Source of the DNA: Anthostomella pinea
Lineage: Eukaryota; Ascomycota; Sordariomycetes; Xylariales; Xylariaceae
Length of the DNA stretch: 64,000 nt
Reading direction: 5' to 3'
NCBI GenBank assembly: GCA_963556695.1
Contig: CAUWAG010000012.1
Coordinates: forward strand, 2,418,001-2,482,000
A model generated the notes under the pieces. That model worked only from the letters and a program-made list of their open reading frames with translations, was not told the DNA's origin and ran no database searches. Made by a program: the position numbers and the translations under genes. Below, piece by piece: positions 23,098 to 35,620 of this stretch (within the stretch, counting starts at the first letter, position 1; each line of letters starts with the position of its first letter).

Positions 23098-24234
23098 TCA
23101 TACTCTTAACGTGCTAGCTGGAGGATCGCATACCATATCGGTACTCATGCGTTGCAGTTCATCTCTCAGCATCATGAAGCGATTATCCAAATGCGCTGCC
23201 TGACTTCTCAAGAGCGCTGCAGGCTGGTTGGGACCATTACCTTCTAATGCCCTCGGAACTGACTTTAGCATGGGAATATCGAAGTAAATTATTTGGCCAA
23301 CAGCTCTTCCCCACGCGCAGAACTGGTTCAGTGGTGCTTCGATGGGGTGATGCTGGGCACCGGGCCTCAGGAGACTACCTTGAAGGCGAGTCAGGTCCGC
23401 GGAGCATGCATCGCTTCTTTCTTCAAGGCAGAGCTTCATATCCAGAGCGGCGGTCCATAGAAGTACCAGTGATGGATGGAATTTCACTGAATGTGTCATA
23501 ACGTTCGAGCGCGCCAGGTCGAGGAAGCTGGTCATCCTCGAGCGATCGTTGGACGTTGCGAGCCACGGCATGAAGATAGCCCGGGTGACATTGATGTCTG
23601 GGGTTCCCGATGAGGACCACTGTCATAATAATCAGTGACCAGCACCTGACAAGCAAGCTGTTCCTTGTGACCCTATAGCTGTGGGACACAGACCAACCCG
23701 CAAGATGGCTGCTTTATTCAACGCCTTAGGCTACACAGTGAGACTTACTACAAGCGTGTATTGATGAGTTACAAGGGAGTTATCGAGCGAGTGCATGGCT
23801 TGATACAATCCAGCATACGACTTTGCGATCATCTCCATGAAATCTGTGGATAACGAGCGACCGCCATTATCCCGGGTCGAGTCTTCTCTGATATCGAAGC
23901 AGGCGTCGAAGAGCCCAGCAAAGGCACCTCTGGAGATCTTGATAGGAGGTGTTCGAGGATTCAGACTCTGACACACGCCGTCTTTCAGGGCCGTTCGCGG
24001 GACGCAGACTAGTCGCAACTCTGATTGAGGCTCCCGCAGCTCTGGTTGGCGGGATCTGGCTGGGACCCCAAACGCCAAGAAGTTTGCAAGGCTCTCCTCA
24101 TCCAAGAGCTGCTCTTCGTGAGTACCACCCCTAGAGAAGATCCGAATGGCCGTATACCGCCGCTCAGGATCGGGTTTGAAGAACTGTTGCATTTGCAGGA
24201 ATGCCTCCTTGGTTGAAGGCAGGGATTGCTCCAT
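23098..24234 (-). CDS. Unknown protein, shorter paralogue of the gene at 19,926-22,228
   Basis: Two exons, 24,234-23,749 and 23,619-23,098, join in phase 0 across a GTAAGT..CAG intron; 335 residues. The part around SELRLVCVP and IKISRGAFAGLFDAC aligns with HELRLCYIP and LQISEGAFNDML of the neighbour, and DINVTRAI after the splice corresponds to DNSMTRAV. It lacks the repeat-rich N-terminal half of the larger gene. Both genes lie on the same strand about 870 bp apart, which fits a tandem duplication followed by repeat expansion in one copy. No named domain or catalytic motif is seen. Confidence 0.65.
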
Positions 24235-24704
24235 CGTGGAGGTGGCGCAGGTTAAACGAAGGGAAGCGTCAATACGGAGTGACCAGGATTGCGCTTCATA
24301 TATCGGTCAGGTCCAAGACGGATGATCCGAAAGAGTAAAGCTACATTAGCGTTATTAGAATTCGAACCTAACACCACTTATATGAACTTCTTCAACTAAG
24401 TCTTTACACTACCTAGGTAGTCGACTCCAAATGACCATAGATTCTGAGGTCAAATCATCCCAGAATATTATTGTCGGTCTGCATGATCTTCTTTGACACT
24501 GTTTGTGAACAAATAAAGCCTGACAAGCAATTTCATTAATGACGTTTCCTGAGCTCAAGGCAACAGGATCTCTGTTCAACATGCATGGACTATTGGCTTG
24601 CTGTGAAGCTTCATGCGGAACTCTTCACTCATCCAGCTTTGGATTTATACCATCCGAATCCTTTGTTGATAGCAACCCCCTAGCTCTTAAATCGCCGCAA
24701 CTGT

Positions 24705-24856
24705 ATCGCAAAGCAGCAAAGACAACACTTAGTTGTCAGCTTGCCAATGGAGAAGTTTCACGAGCGTACTGTGATGGTGTAAGTACCGCAAGGCACCGAA
24801 GACAACATTCAGTTGCCAGCTTGTCATTGGGAAAGTTTCACGAGTGTGCTGTCATG
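24705..24856 (+). repeat. Two diverged 80-bp tandem copies
   Basis: A unit containing GACAACACTTAGTTGTCAGC recurs 80 bp later as GACAACATTCAGTTGCCAGC, and both continue to AGTTTCACGAG. Most of the differences are C/T and G/A transitions. Confidence 0.8.
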
Positions 24857-25328
24857 CTGGTAGACTAGATGAGATTTCCTATCTCAAAGCACTTCATTCA
24901 ACTATTCGCAGAGCATCTCAGAGACCAGCACAGTCACGAAGAAGGATTTTAGGCAAGAACATGCATGTCCCACCGGCTGGGCGTTGTCCAGATCTGAGAG
25001 AAGGCACGGTGTAAAACACTACGTGGGCCTCGGTCACCAGTCTGGGCAAGCGATTCAGCATGCCGGAAGCCCTCGCCTTTCTTGAACACGATACAACACA
25101 ACCCTGCCAGAGCTCCGTCCAGGTCCGCAGAGCTTGCACCCTCTCGCACCCTCTCGCCGGCACGGTCGGACGCGACCTCCGCTACGCAAATCATACTCGT
25201 AATACACCTACCCGTAAATTTCACCGGGGGTAAGAATTCCTGCAGATAAACACCTCTGTACCCGAGGCCCGAGGCTAGATAGCCAACTGGCAGGACAGAT
25301 TCTCGCCTAAGATGCAGGGCCACAACCA

Positions 25329-25518
25329 AATCTCAACTATTTCCCACATGTCTAGATGCAATACTCCGCTTCCAACCTCATGGGTCACGCAGCTTTTTGA
25401 GCAAACGGCTCAAGGCGACTAGAAATCAATTTCCTACACGTCTAGAATTCAAAACTCCGCTTCCAACCTCAAGGCCAACCAGCCTTCCAAGAAAACAGCT
25501 CAAATTAATTAAAAATCA
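25329..25518 (+). repeat. Two diverged 90-bp tandem copies plus a partial third
   Basis: TCTAGA and then ACTCCGCTTCCAACCTCA recur 90 bp apart, each followed by AAACGGCTCAA or AAACAGCTCAA. A third partial start (AAATCAAA) follows. Confidence 0.8.
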
Positions 25519-26311
25519 AAGCCAAACTTCCATCCAGGATTTTGAGCCTGTATCCATAATCCAAGAGAAAAAAAGCGTTAGGGACGAAGAATTATGCAAG
25601 CCGGGATATTCACCTCAGGGACCATCGGGGATCATCGTACCAACCAACAATGGCTTAAGAAAGGTGGAAAACGAGACAGTCCACCGCAGTCATGCATAAT
25701 CTACGAGTCTACAACTGACATAGACAACCAGACATCAAGACCATGAGTAACTCTTAACAAGCATGATCAAGCAGCGAGACGAAGACATCACAAGGGACCT
25801 TTCAATAGTAGGAAAGGGCAGCCCCCGCTTGAAACGTAACTTATTGCCCTCCTCCTCCATATCTTGGAAACACCAGTCCAAACCCCTGAAGGCTGACTCG
25901 CTCAACAAGCCAATTACCTCGAATCATCAACGGTCACAGCATAATATCACTCAAGGTACCCACGACTAAGTACGATCAGACGTCTCTAATATATTCCCCG
26001 CGCGCAGTCCATCCACATGGTCTGTCGCCTCGGGAGTCGGGTCAGAAGCAGCAGCATTCACAACTATTCGTACATTACACGCGCACGCTCAAATATCGCA
26101 TAATGCATTATCCCGTGATCTCGTCTCGTATTCAGTGCGGACCAGCGGCTACCGCTTCTCTGAATTTGTCTCATGAATGTTGAAGCCAACAAAACATGCC
26201 ATCTTCCTCTCTTCCTCGTGCTCCTACGGCAGCTCCAAATGCCAAAACAATGCTTCGTAGTATACCAAGATCACATTGTAACACTAACAGAGCGTCCAAC
26301 TCTGGCCCTCC

Positions 26312-28309
26312 TCAGCTTGCGCTGGCGTTTGGGTATTTGCCCATCAAAGCATCAATCTCCCTCTGCAGGGCATCGAGATCCGTCAAGATCTCTGTGCCTT
26401 GGTTGTTGCTCGAATCGAACGGTGTTGAAGCAGCTGGTTCCTCTTCGACCGGCTTGACCTCGGCGCTGGTATTCCTCGAGCTGGTTGCACTAGGCGCAGA
26501 GGCATCTGCATTGTTCCGACTACCACCCCTCACCCTCGGCGGTGGAGGAGGAGGCGGCGCCGAGGCTTCATCTTTCTCCTTGCTCACCCTCCTTGCCGTA
26601 CCCAAGTTGCTGCCGGACTCCATACTCCGGACACTAGGAGGGCGTCTGGTACTTGTATGTCGTGCGGGCGGTGGCGGTGGGGGCGATATTTGGTGTACCC
26701 CATCTTTGCTCGTTGTGACCGTTGCAAGACTGCCTGAGGATGCCGCTTGAGCTCCACCGCCAGCTGGAGCGTATCCTAGCCCCAGGGGGCTTCGCTCATT
26801 TTCGTTAGCAACTGGACTGGCTAATGCTGGGGATAAGCTCCCATGAGTTGGGCTCATCAATGAACTTTGTCTGCCATGCTGTGGGCGTCGAGGTGGAGGC
26901 GGGGCCGGAGGATTGGGCCCCCTCTCGGAGCTGATGTTGACCCGGAGACTTCCAGCACGAGAAAGATTCGACTCCATCGACGACCTAGGAGGCTCTTCAT
27001 CCGCTGTGTTGATGGAAGGTGCTCTACTACTGCTTCTTCCATGTCGGCGCGGAGGTGGTGCTGCAGGCTTCTGCGAATGCGTGCTGGTCTGGGATTCGGA
27101 GCGGTTGCGTGTACGAAGTGGAGGTGCTGGGGGCTTGGGGTGTTCTTGGAGATTGTCGAATGCCTCTGGTAATTTACCAGCGGCTTCACGGTCGAAGGGA
27201 GAGTCAATTTCCCCGTCTGTAGATGGCCGGAAGGGAGGAAGCGGAAGCGGCTTATTGACATCCGTTATTGAGGGCGGCGAATGCAGAGGGGTAATAGAGT
27301 GGTTGCTGGACTTGCGTAGAGGCGCAACATTCGGTAGAGAAGTGTCTAGTGACGTAGGAGGTGTCGTACCCCGAGCCCCCCGAGATTCGGAGTCTGCGCC
27401 AAACTCCATCTTGATCAGCTTGCCATGACGAGAGCTCGGAGGAGGAGGCTTCTTCCTTGTCGAAGCAGATGGGACTGTTCCTAATGGGGATGCAGGTCGC
27501 ATAGTCTTCTGTGCCTCGGATTCGTCGGGCTCTGATACCTCATGTGAGGTTCGAGGGGTCTCTTGCATAGCATCAAGGATGGACTGCCGAGATATAGAAC
27601 TGGCATTTGTATTGCTCGCACCATCATGGAGGGGCGCTTGTAAATGTGATGCCACTGCAAGGTTCCCACCCGATCCCGTTGCGGAAGTCGGCCCTGGTAT
27701 GCTTGCTAAGCCCGTTAAGAGTAGTCGCTTGAAGGAATCGACATCGAGCGAGCCCTTCGTTAAACCACCAGCCAGCGCATTGGCATCCTGGCTCTGTCCT
27801 GGTTGCTCTAAATCCTGGAGTGTTCTCGCAAAGGGATTCGGTGGTATTCGAGGCAGCGGTGGATCGGAGCCGTTCATATCTTCCGAGTCCGACAGCTTAG
27901 TATTGAAGGGATCGAGCTGCTCTGCCCTGTTACTTGAGTCGCCATCACTACTGGCGCTATCGTCGTCATCGTATCGGGGCGGAAATCGGTTGACTGGCGT
28001 GGCATCCTCGGGTGAAGATGGAGGTGGTGACTGCACACGCACTTTCTTCACGATCTTCTTCGGCCTTGGCTGGACCGGTGCCTCTTCCTCGTCTCGCCGC
28101 TGGTTCTCGGGCAAGGCCGACTTGAAGGTCGCGAAGGGCGGTCGTGGGGCGTTGTCGGAAGGGCAATCGAAGTAGGAATCCGAGTTCGAGCTTGGATTCG
28201 GAGCTTCCGCGCCCCTGTCCGCAGGACCTGGTGAGCCAGCGGGAGGGGGTTTGCTAGCTTTCCGGCGGAACGGGTTGTTGGAACCGAGGGAGTGGTCCTG
28301 TTGAGACAT
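26312..28309 (-). CDS. Large proline-rich, disordered protein
   Basis: Single exon, 665 residues, from a clear ATG at 28,309. It starts MSQQDHSLGSNNPFRRK; NPF is the binding motif for EH domains of endocytic proteins. At least four polyproline clusters follow: KPPPPSSRHGK, NPPAPPPPRRPQH, SPPPPPPARH and APPPPPPPRVR, all typical SH3 or profilin ligands. One short conserved-looking helix occurs (VDSFKRLLLTGL, about residue 190), and another at the C-terminus (LTDLDALQREIDALMGKY). Ser/Thr-rich spacers fill the rest. The motif set suggests a scaffold of cortical actin patches or endocytosis, which is inference; no named family is recognised. Confidence 0.85.
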   Translation of the reverse strand: MSQQDHSLGSNNPFRRKASKPPPAGSPGPADRGAEAPNPSSNSDSYFDCPSDNAPRPPFATFKSALPENQRRDEEEAPVQPRPKKIVKKVRVQSPPPSSPEDATPVNRFPPRYDDDDSASSDGDSSNRAEQLDPFNTKLSDSEDMNGSDPPLPRIPPNPFARTLQDLEQPGQSQDANALAGGLTKGSLDVDSFKRLLLTGLASIPGPTSATGSGGNLAVASHLQAPLHDGASNTNASSISRQSILDAMQETPRTSHEVSEPDESEAQKTMRPASPLGTVPSASTRKKPPPPSSRHGKLIKMEFGADSESRGARGTTPPTSLDTSLPNVAPLRKSSNHSITPLHSPPSITDVNKPLPLPPFRPSTDGEIDSPFDREAAGKLPEAFDNLQEHPKPPAPPLRTRNRSESQTSTHSQKPAAPPPRRHGRSSSRAPSINTADEEPPRSSMESNLSRAGSLRVNISSERGPNPPAPPPPRRPQHGRQSSLMSPTHGSLSPALASPVANENERSPLGLGYAPAGGGAQAASSGSLATVTTSKDGVHQISPPPPPPARHTSTRRPPSVRSMESGSNLGTARRVSKEKDEASAPPPPPPPRVRGGSRNNADASAPSATSSRNTSAEVKPVEEEPAASTPFDSSNNQGTEILTDLDALQREIDALMGKYPNASAS

Positions 28310-30190
28310 ATTGATTGATAACCAGCGTTCAAGTCGAATCGGAGGGGTGAGCTATCGGATTGCCATGATATGGCTCCCGGGTGCCGTGGGCATGTGTTCG
28401 GTCACAGCCAACAATCTGTGCGTCGATGGCGCGGTCGGGGGGTCGGGGGGTCGGTATCGGGGAGTCGGCGTGGAACGCGACACCCCTCTCTGCGGTGTCT
28501 GCTTCGATCGGCCCTTGGCTGCAGTGGCAGAGTGGCAGAAAGCACGTGGGTTGCGCAGGCGATGGCGACGGCGAGGTCGGCTTGGGTATGATGACGGAAG
28601 ACTCGGGTGGAGGGTGATCAGGGAGAGAGAGAGAGAGCAAAAGCCTGCACCCGACGACTGCACCCGCCGATTTGCCCGCCTTCAACGTTGCCTAGACCCC
28701 ACGTCGATATCTCTGACCTGCCCGCTTGTCGGTTTTCGCGCGTGTTTGAAAGTTCAGTGCATATCAGAGTCGGGATATCCGTTTCACTATCAGAAGTAGA
28801 AGACACAGAAGAACGACAATTGGGATGTTGATACGATTTCTTTCTGTTGATTATTACGGATTATGAGCGGTCAATAGCCGGAGTGCAGACAGGAATACGG
28901 AGGCTGCGGGAGGCACGTCGTAAGACGGACGGCGTGCACGGACCACATGATAACAGGGCCGACCCGTTGCGGCAGTGTTTGCAGGAAGAAGCCTTCATTC
29001 TATTCTGCTAGTGACAGAGGACAATGTTGTTTCTAGATCCTAGCAGTTACGGTGCCACTGACGGCGTAAATATGCCGCTGTTAGGTTGGCATGAATGACA
29101 TATGGAACTTCAAGACACAGTCCCGATTGTCAACACATGACTCTGAGGCGAAGGAAAATACAAGCTGGCGGACAAAGGAATGGGGTGGGCTGATATATTC
29201 ATATTGCACGTATGTAACTACAATTCGATGCAAACCTCTTACATGACGGGAACTATCCAACCCCGGGCCGGCCTTCCACTGTCACACAACCCGAGCTTTT
29301 AGGAGACTGACAAACAATCTACCCAAGTTCAAGTTCAAGGCCTTCGTCATGGGTCGCTTGTAAGTTGTAACAGCAGAATAGCTGGGGCTGGCAGGTATGT
29401 CCGGTCGTTTCCTGGGTGGTGAGCAATGAGCATACATACTTCGCTCACTGGTATTGTGGTCCTAGCCAACCGCGAATAGTGAAAAGGGGGGAGACTCAAA
29501 CTGCCCAGACCAACCCGCTAACCTAGAGGTTGGGCTGCCCTATTAGAAATAAACTTTGCCGAGCCAAACGCCATTGCCGGCGGGCTGTCAGATCCCAAAA
29601 TATGCCGCAGCCCCTCACACGTGACATCCCTTATCGACAATGATAGCCATGATAGAAGCTTTTTGCCTATTCGGGACCACCGTAAACAACAAGTGGACCG
29701 AGTGCAGGGGACATGGATCAGAACAAGGGCCAGGGTTAGGACCGACGCGTCTCCATGCCCGAGAATGCAACACGCGTCCAGTGATGACAACATGTCATAG
29801 AAATAGCACAGCAGAGGCGAGAGTAAATGCATGGTGAGTCAGAAGAGTGCAAAAGTGTTCCGTCATTGGTATATTACAGGGGTAGACGTAACATCGTCAG
29901 TTCCAAAAACCCCCGTCCTCAAACAATATGTGCAATCCCGACCATGCGTAGAAACAGACATCAGTGCAGGGGGTATGTCGACACCTCGGACTCTCTCATC
30001 AGGCAGCGAACTGCCACGAGCAAATCCGCCTCCTTCCCATTCCGGCCTCATCAAAAAGCAAACACGACCCCGATTCCTCGCGCGGTGGGCAAAGCGCAGA
30101 CCCGTCTCGTTGTACCCAGTTTCCGTAAACGCCATAGACCCCCGAACCCCCAAAATACAGTTGAAAGAACACCAAAGCAAGACCAGAATC
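28310..30190. other. Intergenic, 1.9 kb
   Basis: Between the proline-rich gene and histone H1. It includes a short GA microsatellite (GAGAGAGAGAGAGAG near 28,622) and probable promoter and 3' flanks. No gene is supported. Confidence 0.5.
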
Positions 30191-31389
30191 TCACGATGCT
30201 GCCTCTGCCTTGGCCTCCTTCTTCGGCGCGGCAGCTTTCTTTGGTGCAGCCGCCTTCTTAGGCGCAGCAGCCTTCTTTGCCGCGGCGGGCTTGGCCGAAG
30301 TCTTCGCCACTCTGCCCGACTTGGTCTTGGTCAAGGTGGTGGGCTTGTCAACAACAGCAGGAGCCTAAAATGGGTTGTCAGTTTTCCACTCAAGGCATTA
30401 AGGCGGCGGCGATGCGGAACATACGTCCTTCTTAGCGGCCGTCTTCTTAGGAGCGGCAGCTTTCTTGGGGGCAGCAGCCTTCTTGGGGGCGGCAGCCTTC
30501 TTCTCGGCAGCCTTCTTCTCGGCAGCCTCCTTCTTGGGAGCAGCTGCCTGCTTTGGTGCGGCCGCCTTCTTGGTTGCAGCCTCCTTCTTCGGGGCAGCCG
30601 CCTTCTTGGCAAGCTTCTCCTCACCTTCCTTCTTGGCGGCAGCCGGCTTGGTAGCGGCAGGCTTGGACTTCTTAGATAGCTTGGTGCCACCAGAAGGACC
30701 TAGTTCAGTCAGTATGTGATGTAGTGCAATGATGGATGAGATGGGATGGAGTGGATTGGAGTAGGATAGAAGAGACATGACATACCCTTGGGCTGCTCAA
30801 AGACACCCTTGTCGACACCACTCTTCAGGGCCTTGTTGAACAGAGAGTCGAACATAGTGTCGCTGGCGGCGTTGATGGTGTTGTTGGCCTTGACATACTT
30901 CTTGAGTGACTGACGGCTGTGGGACGGTTAGCGTTGGGTGGACAGGACAGGGCAGATGGCAGGGACTTGGGACGGAATGATGCGCACGCAGAAGAGTGTG
31001 GGCAGGTGAATAGATGGGTGCATACCTGGAACCGGTTCTGTCCTTGAGCTGAGTGATTGAAAAAGGTGTCAGCAAGGCCGTTCAAGCGAGGGCAACAAAC
31101 TGGACAGTGATGCATTTTTTTGCCAGCCAAGTGTCACAGGTCGGGGTTGGCGGCAATACAGCCCAACCCAACCCGGACCTAGCAAGACGGCGGCGAGACA
31201 CAATGCGCCGGAAGACGAGGAAGGGGAGTAATTACAGCAACGATGGCGTCTGTGATCATGTCCTGCAGGCTGTCAGTACTCGAGAGGCTTCCATCAAGAC
31301 CGGACGGATGCCGTGGTGGTGGTACACACCTGGTAGGAAGCATGAGCGGCCTTGGTCTTGGGAGCGCTGTCTGCCTTCTTAGGACCCAT
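30191..31389 (-). CDS. Linker histone H1
   Basis: Binds linker DNA and compacts chromatin in the nucleus. Six exons on the minus strand read in frame: 31,389-31,330, 31,262-31,236, 31,048-31,026, 30,916-30,786, 30,699-30,425 and 30,364-30,191, giving 229 residues. The winged-helix globular domain (about 15-85) is split over exons 1-4: [34 protein letters not shown], ending in KGVFEQPKG. The rest is a Lys/Ala/Pro tail of repeated KKAAAPKK units, as expected for H1. All five introns have GT..AG ends. Size and domain order match single-copy fungal H1 genes. The alanine-lysine repeats also open long meaningless frames on the other strand. Confidence 0.93.
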
Positions 31390-34300
31390 TGCGACGGATT
31401 GGGGGGGTTTGTAGTGGGATAGTGGTTGGAAAGTAGTATTTATGGTAGATGCAACTGAACGAGCAGTCTCGAGATGACCTGGATGAATAACTGTCGAGTG
31501 CTGGAATAATGGTGGGTGGCGCGTTGTGGTGGGATGAAGAGACGAGAGAGGGAGGGAGGTGATGACGGGGCGCGACGGCGAGACGGGCAAGTTCCTCTTA
31601 TACAAACTGGGGTGCCCGAGGGGGGATGTGCACAATCAGTCGAATCAGTAAGGTTGGATTTTTGGGGGCATAGAGGGACAATCAGCTAGGCCCGGCTGCA
31701 GTGCTCAGGTGCGCTAGGAGGATACCTGACCTCCAACTTTTCAAGTCCTCCAGGGCAGCCTTCCCCCCCCCCAAAAAGCCAAAATCCAATTCCAACTCTA
31801 CAAATCAAATGAATAATGATAAAATCAGAAGACGCTAGGACAGAATAGTGCCATCCATCTGTCCATACTCCTCCATATTAGCACATCACCTGCTCACAGA
31901 CCTCTCACACCTCAGTCGCAGATGTCGGACAGCACAAGAGGTAAAACAACTTTCTTGAGTTTCCTCTCTGCTACTATGACAATCCCTGCCGCCATGTTCA
32001 TTCGTATACAGCTAGCGATATCTGCACAGTTGCATGTTGAGCTGTTGCATGTCGCATGATGACTACCGTAGTATGAAACGCCTTGTGGTTTTTGCCTGTT
32101 CCGGCTTAGATCAATTCTATTATGACTGACACCTCTATCACTTCATTATTTTCTTGAGTTTTGTGCATAGCCTTTCTGTCCATCCACCCACCCTATGCCA
32201 CCATCCATCCAGCTGGGCATTCTGGTTTGTGATCTTGGGATCTGGGTTGGCCTGCATCAGGACTGGATCTCCTGTGTCGAATTTTCTGATTGGTCGAAGC
32301 TCTCCTACACTGCCGAGTGTGAGTTTCCGACTGCTCTGCTCCTCCAACTCCCACACAATCAATTCGATAGCCCGATGCCATTTCCCTCACCCAACCCTCC
32401 CATCGTCCCCCCCTCTTCGACACCACGTTCTCTCGTTCTCCCCTTCTCCCTCTTTTCGATTTTTGCTTTCCACACCTCTCTCCGATCAGATGATTGATTG
32501 AGCACTTTTTATGTTGGTCTTTGTGGCGGCGGAAGGAACGAGTGATAGCGTGGGGCATGTATTAGTACCTAGTCTGAGTCCAGCCCAATACCATTTCCAG
32601 AGTCCATCTCACCTTCTCGCCTGATTCCACCCATCTCGTCTATCGACGCTCACTGTCGCATTAGACATGATGATCTGCCACCCCATGCACTCCCGTCCAA
32701 TTCTGTACTCAAATGACGCATCGACTCTTGGCCTTTCATTCAATCCCATATGCGGACCTTGGTTTTCTCGCGATCCACCAATTTTTGGAGCTTTGTGGAA
32801 GCCCCTTGCTTGGTCTGCGTCGCTCCTACGCATTTCGTCCATGAAGCTATCCGCATACTTTGCACCACCTCGACCTCCCACCCACCACGCTCGATTTCTA
32901 CCCATCTGAACGCGTCTATGTCATTGTCAGCCATTCGAAACATCGGTTTATGAGTTCAATTATCTCTTTCCCACCTTGGATACCGATCCACAGATCATTA
33001 TCAACCAAGCACATGCATCTCGGTTGAGTCGCGTCTTTGCTACAACCAGTTGTCGCATCGTATATCCACCAAACCACCACCCACGGTGAACAAGTCGCTT
33101 TCACGATGGCCCCAGTGGGTGTTCGGATGGAATGCACACGTTTTGCGACTTTTCTAGGTTTCCGGTCGGCAACTACGACTCAATGTTCGGGGGCGCCTGT
33201 TGTTTACTGACGCACGCGTTGAGACGAGCCGCCCAACCCGGGCTTCTCCGGCACACATGCCACCCAACACATCTTCTCATAACGACTCTTGGGCAGTGCC
33301 TGAGATTCAATAAGCTCAGCACTATTCTCATCACCATGGAAACATCATCTTGGACTGATCTCCCAAACTCTGCTCCGGCGTCGGAAGATCAAGAGGGCGC
33401 AAACCACCTGCTTGGGCTGCTGCGGGGTCCGTCGCGTCCACGTTACGAATACGCACCACCCGAGCTTTGCCCACCGACACCAGCACCATCATAGGACACT
33501 CATCCAATACTGTCTATCATGGGAGTCGGGAAAGCTTTAAGATCGGCTAGGCGGAGGTGTCACGATTCGAATGCATATACTGCGTGTCCATCGAGGACTC
33601 TGGTCCCTCACGCCATGTGATTGAGTCGCCATGGATAAGCTGAGGCGAATTCCGGCCACTCGGCGACCAGAAATGATGTTGGTCATCTCGCTGCATTCAG
33701 GCAAACCAACCTTTCTTCCTTCTCAATGGAAAGAGGCAATGTAGGAAGGCACAGCCGATGAAACAATTCCCATGCAGAACGGCTATGGAAAGCGCGATGT
33801 GCATGGGTCTTGGCCCAACGCGCTTGTGGATACAGTACCATCCTTACCGAAAATGCTCGCACAACAATCATCCCTCATCTTCGCTCTCATCGAACTCTTG
33901 GCAGCCTCAACAAAGGCTGTATTCCGCCCTGTTCGGCAAGCTCCAACATGACCACGATGGCGCAAAGGGCCAGCTTCAGACTGACTGACTGGCTGGCTGG
34001 CGGGCGGGCAGGTACCAGATCATGATACACCAGGGTCCATCCAGCGCTGAGATGGTTCATGCGCGGCGATCGTGCACACAGCCCCGACCGGCTTCATTGC
34101 GCGCGCAGTCTTCACCGAGTATCGAAACACAGTTCCCCACGCGAAATCTGCGCTTGTCTGGTAGAGCTTCAAATGTGAGTGGCTTGAGCGTGGTGACATT
34201 CCAGGGCAGCAGCTGCCGGAAGGACCCGCGGAAAGGGACTCCGCTCTCGCAATGCATCTCGAAACTCGGGTCGAGACAGCATCAGCAGCACACCGATATC

Positions 34301-35620
34301 TGCGGATGACACGAGCAGTCTGGCCAGATAGTTGTTCGATGGGAGGCAAGTCGCGTCAGCATGCCGAGGAAGCGCCCATACGATTCGCCTCAGCGAGCGC
34401 AGTCCAGTTCTCGGGGTGCTCAAGTCTCTTCTGCAGCGGCTGAGTCCCCCTTCCCGCCTGACCACCACTTACTCTCACTCGTGATGATCCTCTGTATGAA
34501 GCCTGTCGTGCATTCTCTCGACTGAACGTTGCCCGGCTAGGTAGGCTAGTTTTGATGCTTCTGGAGTCTGCTCACCGCTTTTGTAGTGCCTGGACGATCG
34601 AACTACGTTCATCCTGCAGCTGATCGATCAGGCTCCCATGTGAACCCGGGCTCTCAGCATACCACGTGTCCTAAACGACTCGGATGCCCCAAGCAGTCGA
34701 TTCCATCGCTCGACTCACGTATTGAGTCTACGTTCCTAGAGTGCTGTATCCAGGCGAGCTGATCGCAATACGATCAATATTGGTACCGTGCACCCAGTCT
34801 CTCGTCGACAGGTTCACGTCGAATCGAGTAGCTACCATTGAATGGCCTTGCGCAAAGGTTGTGGAAACTGGTGTCCACATCGTCCCCAGAGTCAGTAAGT
34901 CCAGGATGCGCTTGTCACTTGGCAATGCAGTGCTTGTAATAAATGTCCTCGCAATGTTCGGGATCGTTGTTCGACACGGCGAGGAGGATTGCACAGAATA
35001 GGGCCCGAAATCATGAACCCATTGTTTTTCCGTTGGACTCGCGCCCGTGTTCTGGTCCTTGTTTTCAACCCCAGCTCTCTTCTATGCACCCCTCACCTCC
35101 TTCGCACCGAGGTTTTCGGAGAATTTACCTAACTCGACGGCCCACCGCACATAGGGCCTCGATGATGTCACTCCTTCATTGACTGTAACAACTGTCACAT
35201 ATGCCGCTGTCGCCATTATTATGTCGCCCTCTCCTCAGGGGGGCCGTGACATGGGCAGCATGGGGCCATAGTGTAATGCAGGCATCGAGGCCGGCTCATC
35301 GGCTTCGGTTCCAGCTTGGTTCCATGGGCGGTTAAGTATCCGCCGCCCCCCCCCGCCCGGCGCGCCGCCTTTGTTCCGTTTCAAACCAATTTCGTCGTCT
35401 AGTCACCGGCTCCAACACCTATGATTCTGTGTTGGTTGGTTCGTTCTTCATTGGCTTTCATTTGTTTTTGCATTCCGCTACTCTGGTAGGTTTCGCTTGT
35501 GTCACCACTCCTTTATACCCATTTTCTCACTTGTACGCACATCTGCATCAGCAGAAGCAAAGCATTGGAGTCCATACACCTGGAATCTCGTGGCTTTAGC
35601 TTCCCGCTTTCCGATCCGCC
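31390..35620. other. Unusually long divergent intergenic block, 4.2 kb
   Basis: Histone H1 leads away to the left and the PAQR gene to the right, so this is a shared upstream region. It has long pyrimidine-rich tracts (for example 32,340-32,480) and no frame with a recognisable domain. It may hold long leaders, a non-coding RNA or a gene I cannot see. Confidence 0.5.
33337..33495 (+). CDS. Candidate small ORF (52 aa) in the long intergenic block
   Basis: The ATG sits in a near-ideal context (TCACCATGG) and opens a 52-codon frame starting METSSWTDLPNS and ending in a Pro-rich tail. It has no relatives that I know. It could be a microprotein, an upstream ORF of a long transcript, a first exon or chance. 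Confidence 0.2.

Larger units (their letters stand above)
24235..26311. other. Intergenic, 2 kb, with two tandem duplications
   Basis: No gene is supported. It contains an 80-bp and a 90-bp tandem duplication (listed separately) and moderately AT-rich DNA. The last few hundred bases are probably the 3' flank of the proline-rich gene. Confidence 0.5.

Noticed and set aside
29831..30719. Long plus-strand frames with Gly/Leu/Ser or Ala/Phe repeats over the histone H1 gene
   Set aside because: Antisense shadows of the Lys/Ala-rich H1 tail.
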